In this document: one piece after another, positions 53,758 to 61,943 of the stretch
Layout: each line of letters opens with the position of its first letter
How positions within the stretch are numbered: position 1 is the first letter of the stretch
NCBI GenBank assembly: GCA_947452555.1
Contig: CANGDH010000004.1
Coordinates: 179,553 to 243,552, forward strand
Direction: 5' to 3'
DNA from: Bacteroidota bacterium
GTDB taxonomy: Bacteria; Bacteroidota; Bacteroidia; Chitinophagales; Chitinophagaceae
Length of the DNA: 64,000 nt
The notes under the pieces: model-generated
What the model saw: the letters and a program-made list of their open reading frames with translations, nothing else
Told to the model about the DNA's origin: nothing
Database searches by the model: none
Position numbers and translations under genes: made by a program

Positions 53758-54340
53758 TTAACGTTGTTCTCCTGTAACACAATAATTAAAAGCACAACCA
53801 GCCCAAACTAAAGAATAGCAACTTGGTGCACTATACAAACAAGCCATATATTCAATTACTCCCATATTACCTATTGCATTACTCACACAACCATGTATCA
53901 AGTTTACCTTACATGCAGGAACTAAATTAGATTTAATTTTAAAATCCTCATTGTATTTTTACGATTTTTTCATTTTCAACATTTACGTTATATAAGACTT
54001 GATTGTTCGATTCAATTTTTAAAACGGCTTTAAAAGATTTTTCTCTTATTGAAGATAGAAAAAAATTAGATGTATTACCTCTTTCAACACTAATAATAAA
54101 ACTATCTTCTATAAGTTTACTTACTCTGTTTATAAATTCTATCTTTCTTTTAATGATAGTATTAGTAGTTAAAACATCTGATGCTCTAATGTCTAACATT
54201 TCAGTTGCATGAATTACAATTGGTTGATTAACTAGAGTTGAACTAATAGTTGGCTCTTTTGTTCAACTAATTAATATTCCAAAGAATATACAAAATAATT
54301 TTATCGAGGGGTACTGTCTTTGAATTAAATATGATTGCAT
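53758..54340 (-). pseudogene. Broken Cys-tailed lipoprotein (in-frame TGA and frameshift)
   Basis: From an ATG at 54340 the frame gives MQSYLIQRQYPSIKLFCIFF then GILIS, and codon 26 is TGA (54265-54263) exactly where a lipobox Cys would be expected, followed by TKEPTISSTL. The frame then stays open to 53948 (ending VENEKIVKIQ). A shift in the next few bases opens a frame that continues KYNEDFKIKSNLVPACKVN and ends ACLYSAPSC, YSLVWAGCAFNYC at the stop 53760-53758. That tail shares C-x4-PSC-x7-CA-x-N with the intact lipoprotein at 32123-32851. Two lesions make a decayed gene the simplest reading; the 83-residue internal piece (53948-54199) might still be translated. Confidence 0.7.
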
Positions 54341-54349
54341 AAAATTGGT

Positions 54350-54592
54350 TTAAATAATAGATTTTGACGGAGACGTTTGTAAAACTGCAGTAAAGTAATT
54401 TGCCTTAATAATATTTTTAATCCCAATCATAGATATAACGAGTAAAAATGTCAAAGTCAATAATAGAAAAAATTGAACCACGTTTTTGAACCAACTTTGA
54501 ATTAAATATTTATTTACTAAGAAGATGGCTGTAGTTGTGATGATAAGAGAAATGGCAATAAATAAAACTTCTTGTAATCCTAAGCTTAGCAT
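54350..54592 (-). CDS. Small two-helix membrane protein
   Basis: From the ATG at 54592 the protein has 80 residues: MLSLGLQEVLFIAISLIITT, a second helix VVQFFLLLTLTFLLVISMIG and a short polar end. A start at 54634 adds 14 residues. No family is recognised. It sits between two broken lipoproteins, following the one at 54737-55563, and so repeats the lipoprotein/two-helix order. Confidence 0.55.
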   Translation of the reverse strand: MLSLGLQEVLFIAISLIITTTAIFLVNKYLIQSWFKNVVQFFLLLTLTFLLVISMIGIKNIIKANYFTAVLQTSPSKSII

Positions 54593-54736
54593 AAAATTAT
54601 ATTTAATAAATTTTGAAATGTAAATAATAAACACACAAATATTGTAATTGGATATTTATAAAATGAAAGTAGGAAAAACTAATCCCTACATTCATTTTAG
54701 TTCTGCACAATAGAAAATATCCGAACGAATTACTAT

Positions 54737-55563
54737 TTAGTTCTGCGCATAAATCATTACTGGCTTACTGGAGTTTTCATCCATATTGAGTGTTACATAA
54801 AATGTCAAATTAGAACCCCACCCAATTGTAGATCCTCCTCCTAGTTGAATTCCAAATGTTGCTACTCCTGTAATTACAAAAGTAGAAGTAGATGTACTTG
54901 CATTAAATGAAATTTGAGAAGTTTGCTGGGTCTGCCAACCAAATAATGTGATTCCAGAAAAGTATAATGATGGGCTACCATTGACACTTCCATCTGCATA
55001 AGTATTAAATGCAATGTTCATATTCGCAAATAAACTAGAATTCCCACCTTCCAAAGGACCAAATGTGTAACGATGAAGCCCTGCAGGACCGGGACCGTCG
55101 TCTGCTAATTCATCATTTGCTTTTATAGTATTACCATTAGAAAAATTACTAGTGGAAGTATTAATCGAATTGGATTGTATTGAATTCGAGGATTCATTTT
55201 GAATAGAAGGCGAGTCTACACGAATACCAATAGCAGAGTCTGTGTTTTGCTTCAGGGATTTATACAAATTTGTAAATTCTTCAAGGGTTAATGTTTTAAT
55301 AACTCTGGTTTCTTTGTCTGTAGCACTTACTTGCTGGTTCTGAGGACTACCGAATTTTTCTTTTACAAAAACGGAACCTTCATTGCCAACAATTTTTTTG
55401 ACAGCAGCAATGGCTTCTTGTTCTGCAATGTTTGAAGCAGTAGTAGCGGTATTGTTAGCGTTGTCAGAATTTGGAATTTGGCTGTCTTTAGTACAGCTAA
55501 AAAATGTTGCACTAATTAAAAAAATGTTGCACTAATTAAAATTGTGATGAATACTTTTTTCAT
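54737..55563 (-). pseudogene. Lipoprotein gene disrupted by a 20-bp tandem duplication
   Basis: The ATG at 55563 starts MKKVFITILISATFF and then hits a stop because of an exact 20-bp duplication (55501-55520 and 55521-55540). Removing one copy restores ISATFFSCTKDSQIPNSD, a perfect lipobox, and an uninterrupted frame of ~270 codons to 54737. The protein would contain a helical region (EQEAIAAVKKIVGNEGSVFV, TLTLEEFTNLYKSLKQN), a Ser/Asn linker and a beta-rich C-terminal domain (LHRYTFGPLEGGNSSLFANM ... VMIYAQN). Function unknown. The lesion is probably recent, since the remainder shows no other damage. Confidence 0.75.
55501..55540. repeat. Exact 20-bp tandem duplication inside lipoprotein signal sequence
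   Basis: AAAATGTTGCACTAATTAAA occurs twice in direct succession. Being 20 bp, it shifts the frame of the minus-strand lipoprotein gene; a single copy would restore it. Confidence 0.9.
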
Positions 55564-55734
55564 ATTATTTGTTTTAATGAACTCTAATAACCTGATTAAT
55601 CGTAAACGAATTTTAAGTGTTTATACGTTTCGGCTAAAGTCTATGATTTAAATAGGTAAGAAAATGAAGTTGTAATAAACTATTATAGATAAATGTTTTA
55701 GTTGAGTATATATAAAAATATTGTTTTTAATAGC

Positions 55735-55841
55735 GTTGCTTATGCCCCACAAAATGATAATAAATGATGCAGATAAACAACGTTTTTGAAAAGTGTTGTT
55801 TATCGTCCACAAAATGATATAAAATGTTGCTTATACGCCAC
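55735..55841 (+). repeat. Paired intergenic repeat, second copy, 60-bp period
   Basis: Units 55735-55781 and 55795-55841 are offset by 60 bases. Each runs GTTGYTTAT...CCACAAAATGATA...TG(A/T)TGC..ATA.(A/G)C.AC, separated by the spacer GTTTTTGAAAAGTG, which is identical to that of the copy at 34718-34824 (which lies in the opposite orientation). Confidence 0.75.
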
Positions 55842-55929
55842 GGTTTAAAAAGCATGAAAAATATGATGCTCAATAAATGTGTTTGTGATTAAAAATATGA
55901 GTACGATTTATAAACTTTTTTGGATCACA

Positions 55930-56003
55930 AAAAAGTGATACTCACACTATTTAAAAAGTGATACTAGTGAAATTCAAAAAGAGATACTCATACTATTAAA
56001 AAA
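55930..56003 (+). repeat. 23-bp-period imperfect tandem repeat, three copies
   Basis: Copies begin AAAAAGTGATACT, AAAAAGTGATACT and AAAAAGAGATACT, with the GTG/GAG at 55935, 55958 and 55981 (exact 23-bp spacing), and a fourth partial AAAAAGAG at ~56004 that merges into the terminator stem. Confidence 0.75.
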
Positions 56004-56027
56004 GAGCCTCTGTGGAGAGACTCTTTT
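55998..56027. terminator. Terminator downstream of the TPR gene
   Basis: AAAAGAG pairs with CTCTTTT around an inner CCTC/GAG(A) stem. On the minus strand it is followed by TTTTTT, 73 bp after the TPR gene stop. Confidence 0.75.
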
Positions 56028-56100
56028 GATATTTTTTATTCTTTAACAAGGAGATAATGCTCAATGTATAAACTAAAATAAAGATCATAGTAAAATGTAA

Positions 56101-56757
56101 TTATCCTGGCATACGAGAAATGTATTTCTCGATTTCTTTGATTTGATCCACTACTTGCTTAGTTGTTGGCTTGCAAGCTTTTGCTTTGCGGAAATAATCT
56201 TTTGCGGCGCGGAACTCACGCTTATTCATGAAAATTTGGCACATGCTTAAAAAAGCAACCGCCTCAGATTCTTTGTCAGGAATTCCTGCACGAATTGCTG
56301 CACGAATATAGGCTTCCCCTTGTTTGGTATCCCCTTTTTGCATGGACATCATTCCTAATTGTAATTTGTTAGCACCTTCTGCTTCAGGCATAGCAGAACC
56401 TAATTCGCTACTTCTTTTTAAATGCTTCTCCGCAGTATCAAAGTCTTGGTTAGCCATAGCAAGGTTACCCTTAATCGTGTAATAGGTACTTCTTACTGGA
56501 GTATATAACAACTGTGGGAACCAGATAGTAGACAAAATACGCTCTACTTCTGCCATATCCCCTGCTTCCATTGGAGCTTGAATTAAACGAAGTGGTCCAA
56601 TAAAGAAATGGCTCGCAATTCCAATTAATGCGATAAAGTATAATGGAAATACAGGCCAAAAACCTGCAAGACCAGACAATTCTAGACCTAAACCAGCTGC
56701 TACTGCAACTAGGCTCAACCAAAATCGAAACTTAATAATTATGTTATAAAAACCCAT
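56101..56757 (-). CDS. Membrane-anchored tetratricopeptide-repeat protein
   Basis: The 218 residues have two N-terminal helices (FWLSLVAVAAGLGLELSGLA and PVFPLYFIALIGIASHFFIG) and then TPR-like helical pairs: STYYTIKGNLAMANQDFDTA, NKLQLGMMSMQKGDTKQGEA, AVAFLSMCQIFMNKREFRAA and a final YFRKAKACKPTTKQVVDQIK. It probably scaffolds a protein complex on the cytoplasmic face. It is a single gene with its own terminator. Confidence 0.8.
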   Translation of the reverse strand: MGFYNIIIKFRFWLSLVAVAAGLGLELSGLAGFWPVFPLYFIALIGIASHFFIGPLRLIQAPMEAGDMAEVERILSTIWFPQLLYTPVRSTYYTIKGNLAMANQDFDTAEKHLKRSSELGSAMPEAEGANKLQLGMMSMQKGDTKQGEAYIRAAIRAGIPDKESEAVAFLSMCQIFMNKREFRAAKDYFRKAKACKPTTKQVVDQIKEIEKYISRMPG

Positions 56758-56872
56758 ATTGTTTTGTATTAAAATCTGAAAATCATGATTTAGAGGTGTA
56801 AAGATACCAAATTATAGTGTCACTTAAAAAGAAGTAGTTATTTTTGCACTCCTCGGTTATTTAACAGCCGCT

Positions 56873-56944
56873 GGTCCCGTAGTTCAATGGATAGAACGGA
56901 TGTTTCCTAAACATTAAATGCAGGTTCGATTCCTGCCGGGACCA
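56873..56944 (+). tRNA. tRNA-Arg (anticodon CCU)
   Basis: Acceptor GGTCCCG/CGGGACC, D-arm AGTTCAATGGATAGAAC, anticodon arm with loop TTCCTAA (CCT at positions 34-36) and T-arm GCAGG/CCTGC with loop TTCGATT give a complete cloverleaf. The discriminator is A944; CCA is not encoded. It reads AGG arginine codons. Its 3' end is repeated downstream (next entry). Confidence 0.93.
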
Positions 56945-57044
56945 CAATTGATATTAATTTGAGAGCAGGCTTTTCAAGTCCTGCCGGGACCACAATTGAT
57001 ATTAATTTGAGAGCAGGCTTTTCAAGTCCTGCCGGGACCACAAT
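56932..57044 (+). repeat. 48-bp tandem repeat carrying tRNA-Arg 3' ends
   Basis: The sequence CCTGCCGGGACCACAAT, which starts in the T-stem of the tRNA, recurs twice after the gene within exact 48-bp units 56941-56988 and 56989-57036, plus a partial third start at 57037. Each unit also contains GCAGG...CCTGC, a T-stem-like hairpin with a 10-base loop. Confidence 0.85.
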
Positions 57045-57048
57045 CACC

Positions 57049-57444
57049 CTACCCTTCGTATAATTCTAAAGGCAAACCATCAGGGTCTGCGAAGAAGGTG
57101 AATTTTTTATTAGTTAAAGTATCTATGCTAATAGGCTCGCAAGTAACTCCTTTTAAATTTAATGCGGCAATAGAAGCTTCTATATCATTCACACTAAAAG
57201 CCAAATGTCTTAAACCACAAGCTTCTGGTTGGGAAGGTCGTGCAGCTGGATTAGGAAATGAAAATAGTTCAATGATATAATGTCCATTCAGCGCTAAATC
57301 TAATTTATAGGAATCGCGCTCCGCGCGATAAGTTTCTTTAACAATGGTAAAGCCTAACACTTTGGTATAAAAGGTTTTTGAAACTTCATAATGAGCGCAA
57401 ATGATAGCGATATGATGGACTGCTTTTAAATTAACGTTGTTCAT
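57049..57444 (-). CDS. VOC-family (glyoxalase/bleomycin-resistance fold) protein
   Basis: The 131 residues form a vicinal oxygen chelate fold like YaeR/SMU.1112c: LKAVHHIAIICAHYEVSKTF (metal His), LNGHYIIELFSFP (metal Glu), CGLRHLAFSVNDIEASIAAL (His) and the last FFADPDGLPLELYE (Glu). All four metal ligands are present. It is probably a small-molecule lyase or isomerase; the substrate is unknown. Its 3' end abuts the tRNA tail repeats. Confidence 0.88.
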   Translation of the reverse strand: MNNVNLKAVHHIAIICAHYEVSKTFYTKVLGFTIVKETYRAERDSYKLDLALNGHYIIELFSFPNPAARPSQPEACGLRHLAFSVNDIEASIAALNLKGVTCEPISIDTLTNKKFTFFADPDGLPLELYEG

Positions 57445-57474
57445 ATATTAGTTATAAAGATATCATAAATACAC

Positions 57475-57528
57475 AAAAAAACCACCTTAACAAAAACTGC
57501 TCCCCCAAACAGTTTCGCCAAGATGGTT
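57475..57528 (-). terminator. Terminator after the response regulator gene
   Basis: On the minus strand a long stem, AACCATCTTGGCGAAACTG with CAGTTTTTGTTAAGGTGGTT, with a few mismatches, is followed by TTTTTT. It lies ~140 bp after the response regulator stop. Confidence 0.7.
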
Positions 57529-57670
57529 CAATAGATTAGATAGACCTAATCACAGATAAAAGTACAGACAGAAATCGAGACTTTATTCCGTAGATTTACT
57601 GAATTTGAGCATAAAATAATGAGAGTCAATAGAAACCGATGTGTTAATTAATAAAATGATAATGCCCTTA

Positions 57671-58339
57671 TTAATAGAAACCAATGATCTTATTCGAATA
57701 AGCATATGCTACTAAACCAGCTACACTTTTTACATTCATGCGCTCCATAATTCTTGCTCTGTGGGATTCGATAGTGCGATGTCCTAGGTTTAATTTGTCG
57801 GCAATTTCTTTGCTATTAAAATCTCGGCAAACAAGGCCAATAACTTCTTTTTCTCTATCAGTAAAATCTATAACAGCTTCTGGATAAGGCCTGTAGTCTG
57901 AATTACTCAATAATTCCATCATATGACTATTTGTGGACGCAGGAAAATACACACGGTCATGAATCACTACACTATCAATGGCTTCGAAAAGTTCTTCCTT
58001 GGACGTGTTCTTGTCTAAGTAGCCCATGCAGCCTGCATTCAACATTTGCAACATCACAGTGTCTTCTGAGTGCATGGATAGCGCTATGGATCGTGAAATC
58101 AAACCAAGCGCAGTAATTTTCTTAATGGCGACAATTCCATTCATAATTGGCATACCAATATCAACAATCAAAATATCTGGCTCGTGTTCCAATGCCAAAT
58201 CAATTAATTCTTTTCCGTTGGAGGCTTCCGCTACCACTCTGTACTTGCTATTGGAATGCAGCACATTTAATAAACCCTCCCTGTAAAAAGGATGGTCGTC
58301 TGCAATAATAATTGTTATAGGATTATGGAAAGATGACAT
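57671..58339 (-). CDS. NarL/FixJ-family response regulator
   Basis: The 222 residues have an intact receiver: D14-D15 in IIADDHPF, phospho-acceptor D60 in ILIVDIGMP, the Thr/Ser region IALSMHS and Lys in YLDKNTSKEEL. The C-terminal LuxR HTH is DFTDREKEVIGLVCRDFNSK followed by KLNLGHRTIESHRARIMERM. It is the partner of the histidine kinase 49 bp upstream. The target genes are unknown. Confidence 0.93.
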   Translation of the reverse strand: MSSFHNPITIIIADDHPFYREGLLNVLHSNSKYRVVAEASNGKELIDLALEHEPDILIVDIGMPIMNGIVAIKKITALGLISRSIALSMHSEDTVMLQMLNAGCMGYLDKNTSKEELFEAIDSVVIHDRVYFPASTNSHMMELLSNSDYRPYPEAVIDFTDREKEVIGLVCRDFNSKEIADKLNLGHRTIESHRARIMERMNVKSVAGLVAYAYSNKIIGFY

Positions 58340-58388
58340 AAGCAGTATTTATTTAGCTCGCAACAGTTGTAATTAATTGGGAGATTTA

Positions 58389-59144
58389 TTAACTGGAAAT
58401 TTTATTAATTGGAATACGAATATTATATCTAGTTCCTTTTCCCGATTCTTCTGAAGTATTCATAGTGCCATGTAAAAAATCGATTCTATTTTGAATGCCA
58501 AATAAACCAAGCCCCATTTTATGTTCAGATTGAATTTTCTTTATATCAAACCCAATGCCATCGTCTGCAGTACGAATTAATAATTTATTATCAACTTTAG
58601 AAAGTTCAATTCTAAGTGTATTTGCTTTAGCGTGCTTAATGGTATTTAAAATAATCTCTTGTAACATACGATACACTTGATTGTTTTGCTCTGCAGGAAA
58701 TTGCACAATATCAATTTCTGTAAAAATAATTTTAAGTTGGCCGCTATAGTTAACAGTATGAATATAATTATTAATGGCGTCTTGAAAAGACAAGTCCATT
58801 ACAGAAAGTGGTGCTAAAATTTTTGCCATGCCTCTCACTTGTGAAACACATTTGTCGAGTGCTTCGATACAAGAAACTAAATGTTCGGGGTTATTGGTTT
58901 GCAAAACGTCAAGCCTCATTTTAACACTAGACAAATAAGGGCCAATCTCGTTATGCAATTCGGTGGCAATATTATTTCTTTCTAATTCGGAAGCGTTAAT
59001 TTCTGCATTCAATTTGTCAAGCTGCAACTGACGAAACAATCTATGTTGCTTAAAAATATTTAAGAAAATGTACAAAAGAATAATTGCTATAAAAATAACA
59101 ATAAAGCCAAATGCTATAAAAACTGTTCTTTCTTGGGGCGTCAT
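58389..59144 (-). CDS. Sensor histidine kinase, NarX-like HisKA_3 type
   Basis: The 251 residues have one N-terminal helix (~8-31), the HisKA_3 phosphorylation box with H64 in IATELHNEIGPYLSSVKMRL, and a HATPase with NTIKHAKANTLRIEL (N box), ADDGIGFDI and MGLGLFGIQNRIDFLHG (G boxes). No extracellular or PAS sensor domain is present, so the signal is probably membrane-derived or supplied by a partner. It is co-transcribed with the response regulator downstream. Confidence 0.92.
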   Translation of the reverse strand: MTPQERTVFIAFGFIVIFIAIILLYIFLNIFKQHRLFRQLQLDKLNAEINASELERNNIATELHNEIGPYLSSVKMRLDVLQTNNPEHLVSCIEALDKCVSQVRGMAKILAPLSVMDLSFQDAINNYIHTVNYSGQLKIIFTEIDIVQFPAEQNNQVYRMLQEIILNTIKHAKANTLRIELSKVDNKLLIRTADDGIGFDIKKIQSEHKMGLGLFGIQNRIDFLHGTMNTSEESGKGTRYNIRIPINKISS

Positions 59145-59259
59145 AATATTGCTAGCCTATCTGCTAAGTAAGATAATATAATACAAGTTGCAGAACAAAC
59201 TATACCAAATATATTAGTAAATCCGATCCCAGCATTCCGTATATCTACTGAATCTTCTA

Positions 59260-60021
59260 TTATTTACTGTTACCCCATTTTTGTTTGATCACCAATGGTA
59301 TAAATAGAGGAGCTTCCATAAAGTAGCGGCGGAATAAACGCTTGGGTTCTTGGGCGAATCGGTAGAGCCATTCCAAACCAGCTTTGTGCATCCATTTTGG
59401 AGAGCGCTTTGCCAAGCCAGCCATTACTTCAAAGGCTCCACCAATCCCTACACAGAGAGGGGTTTTAAGCACTGCTCTATTTTGAGCAATCCAAATATCT
59501 TGTTTGGGAGCGGTCAGACTCACTAATAAAACATCGGCGCCCGCTGCGTTAACGGCGTTCACCATGCGCTGGTTTTCGTCGGCACTAAACACTTTCATAA
59601 AAGGAGGAACATAAATTCCAACAATACGACAATGCGGATATTTTTGTAAAATGACTTGTTTTAACTGCTCCCCCACACCAGGACTAGCCCCTAATAAAAA
59701 AATACTAAAGTCTTTTTGCGCGCAGAGGGCCACTAAGTCAGGAAGTAAATCCAAACCAGTAATTCTTTCAATAATAGGAGTGCCTAAAAAAACCGAGGAC
59801 CACTGCATAGGAACGCTATCACAAATCACGAATTCTGAATTATTATACACCTGTTTCACCTCTTCCTTCTTTAATGCAGCCAAAATAGAATTGACGGGCG
59901 TGATGCTCACTTGTGCAAATTGTTTATTGACAATACAGTCCGAGAAGGCTGCTAGCAAGTTCGTGTTTGAAATAGAACTTACTTGAATACCTAATATGTC
60001 AACTTTGGGATGCATGCGCAA
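59260..60021 (-). CDS. WecG/TagA/CpsF-family glycosyltransferase
   Basis: The 253 residues match the GT26 family: VDILGIQVSSIS, VNSILAALKKEEVKQVYNNS, CDSVPMQWSSVFLG, DFSIFLLGASPGVGEQLK, and GADVLLVSLTAPKQDIWIAQ with WMHKAGLEWLYRFAQEPKR at the end. It adds ManNAc(A) or a related sugar to a lipid-linked acceptor at the membrane in polysaccharide synthesis. It lies five bases downstream of the FlaA1/CapD-like gene. Confidence 0.92.
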   Translation of the reverse strand: MRMHPKVDILGIQVSSISNTNLLAAFSDCIVNKQFAQVSITPVNSILAALKKEEVKQVYNNSEFVICDSVPMQWSSVFLGTPIIERITGLDLLPDLVALCAQKDFSIFLLGASPGVGEQLKQVILQKYPHCRIVGIYVPPFMKVFSADENQRMVNAVNAAGADVLLVSLTAPKQDIWIAQNRAVLKTPLCVGIGGAFEVMAGLAKRSPKWMHKAGLEWLYRFAQEPKRLFRRYFMEAPLFIPLVIKQKWGNSK

Positions 60022-60026
60022 ATATA

Positions 60027-61943
60027 CTATTTCGCAATAGAAATCACTGCGGCGTCTAGTTTTTCGTAGACGCTATTATTACTAATGTATTCAGGAACAA
60101 GTTCTTTCATTTTACGCACCAGCATCATTTCGTCGTTGCTTGATGTTAGAATAGCTTCAAGTTCAATGGTGCACAGTTTGATTTGATCAAAGTGTACATC
60201 ACGCACTTTAGCAATCATGATTTTGTCATGATAGGTTTGCGTAGTGTTTTCTTCGTCGTTCAATAATTCCTCGTATAATTTTTCACCAGGGCGTAAGCCG
60301 CTGTAGGTAATGTTCACGTCAATATTTGGAATCATACCATATAAACGAATCATCTTTTTAGCTAGATCAGAAATGGCTACTGGTTGACCCATGTCAAAAA
60401 CAAAAATCTCCCCACCATTACCCATACTACCCGCTTCCAATACTAATTGACAGGCTTCCGGAATGGTCATAAAATAACGCGTGATATTAGGATGTGTAAC
60501 GGTAACCGGACCGCCCTTTTCAATTTGTTCTTTGAACCTATTAATAACCGAACCATTAGAACCTAACACATTACCAAAACGAGTGGTGATGAACTTGGTA
60601 GCCAAATTAGTTTCCTGAGACAAGCCTTGTACATACATTTCAGCCATACGCTTACTCGCACCCATTACGTTGGTAGGATTCACGGCTTTGTCGGTAGAAA
60701 TCATCACAAAACGCTCGGCACCATGCTTAACAGCTAAGTCAGAAATTACTTTCACGCCAATCACATTATTACGAACAGCTTCAGTAGGGCAAAGCTCCAT
60801 CATAGGAACATGCTTATAAGCAGCCGCGTGATATACATATTGAGGTTTAAATTCCTCAAACATATTACTCATTCTAGTAGCGTTGGTAACGTCCGCTAAA
60901 TAACTAATACAATTTACCCTAGTGCCGTTCTCTTGTAATTCTAATTCTAAATGATGCAAAGGCGTTTCAGCCTGATCACATAAAATAATAAATTCAGGAT
61001 TATAAGGAAGTAACTGACGCACAATTTCAGAACCAATAGAACCAGCAGCACCTGTAACTAAAATACGCTTGCCTTTAATTTGCGCTCTAATTTGGTTATT
61101 ATTAATATGAATAGGATCACGCTCTAATAGATCTTCAATTTTAATAGACTGCAATTGACGGCTACTAAATTTACCCTCGGCCCATTTTTGATAAGGAGGA
61201 ACACTTAATACTTTAATGTCATGGTCTAAACAAAAGTCAACCAATTCGTTTTTACGCTTGGTAGGCAAGGTATAGCTGGCAATAACCAATTCGTCAATGG
61301 GTTGCAGTGTAACTAATTCCTTGAATTCATTAAAAGAAATAATGGGAGCGCCATTTAAATTTTTGCTGCCCTTCTTTTTATCGTCGTCAATAAAAGCTAC
61401 CACATGAATATTCGCTTGGCCGTCATTTTCTAACACTCTTTGTGTAGCCACTCCCGTGTCGGCAGCACCAAAAATAACAACACTCTTTTTCTTCATCTTA
61501 TAGTTCTTCGCATAGGCAAATAAGTATTTCACCAAAACACGATAACTAATTAAAAAAAAATAACTAAAAGTGGCATATAAGGAAATTACTAAATTGGATA
61601 AAGTAAGTATTTTACTAAAACCTAAAGCAACGGTATTAATAACTAAAAGTGTAAAAGAAGAAAGTGTAATGGCAATGGCGATTCTAAAAGCGTCCTGCAC
61701 CCCTGTGTATCTAACAATACCGGTATAAGATTTAGTAGTTGTAAAAACCAACGCATTAACTAGTAAAACTAAAAAAACAGCATTCACCACATGCTCCCAA
61801 TCAAAGGTATGTAATGCAACGTTTTGCTGAATCAAAATGGCAATAAAAAGCGCAGCGGCAGTAGCCCCTAAATCGAGAATTAGAATTACAAATTTTGGTA
61901 CGACACTAAAATTTTTAAACATATTGTTCTTAAGTTCATTCAA
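60027..61943 (-). CDS. Membrane nucleoside-diphosphate-sugar epimerase/dehydratase (CapD/FlaA1/WbpM type)
   Basis: The 638 residues comprise four to five N-terminal helices (~14-115), a first Rossmann-like domain (KKKSVVIFGAADTGVATQRV) and the C-terminal SDR domain: KRILVTGAAGSIGSEIVRQL, YHAAAYKHVPMMELCPTEA, the catalytic MISTDKAVNPTNVMGASKRM (with Met in place of Tyr in the YxxxK motif, as in PglF/FlaA1 4,6-dehydratases), and GLRPGEKLYEELL. It converts UDP-GlcNAc to a 4-keto or epimerised sugar for surface glycans. It is the first gene of a short pair with the WecG/TagA enzyme. Confidence 0.93.
   Translation of the reverse strand: MNELKNNMFKNFSVVPKFVILILDLGATAAALFIAILIQQNVALHTFDWEHVVNAVFLVLLVNALVFTTTKSYTGIVRYTGVQDAFRIAIAITLSSFTLLVINTVALGFSKILTLSNLVISLYATFSYFFLISYRVLVKYLFAYAKNYKMKKKSVVIFGAADTGVATQRVLENDGQANIHVVAFIDDDKKKGSKNLNGAPIISFNEFKELVTLQPIDELVIASYTLPTKRKNELVDFCLDHDIKVLSVPPYQKWAEGKFSSRQLQSIKIEDLLERDPIHINNNQIRAQIKGKRILVTGAAGSIGSEIVRQLLPYNPEFIILCDQAETPLHHLELELQENGTRVNCISYLADVTNATRMSNMFEEFKPQYVYHAAAYKHVPMMELCPTEAVRNNVIGVKVISDLAVKHGAERFVMISTDKAVNPTNVMGASKRMAEMYVQGLSQETNLATKFITTRFGNVLGSNGSVINRFKEQIEKGGPVTVTHPNITRYFMTIPEACQLVLEAGSMGNGGEIFVFDMGQPVAISDLAKKMIRLYGMIPNIDVNITYSGLRPGEKLYEELLNDEENTTQTYHDKIMIAKVRDVHFDQIKLCTIELEAILTSSNDEMMLVRKMKELVPEYISNNSVYEKLDAAVISIAK

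Larger units (their letters stand above)
55564..56100. other. Gene-free stretch with two kinds of repeat
   Basis: No gene is supported in this ~537-bp interval. It contains the paired 60-bp-period repeat (55735-55841), a 23-bp-period tandem repeat (55930-56003) and a terminator (55998-56027). Confidence 0.6.

Noticed and set aside
53948..54199. 83-residue open frame as an independent gene
   Set aside because: It reads in frame with an upstream lipoprotein signal interrupted by TGA and its tail continues in another frame, so it is better explained as the middle of a broken gene.
54737..55267. 176-residue protein starting MYKSLKQN as a complete gene
   Set aside because: The same frame extends upstream and, after removing one copy of the 20-bp duplication, joins a lipoprotein signal; the internal Met is not the natural start.
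55930..56003. CRISPR array
   Set aside because: The 23-bp period leaves no room for spacers, the copies are imperfect and there are no cas genes in the window.
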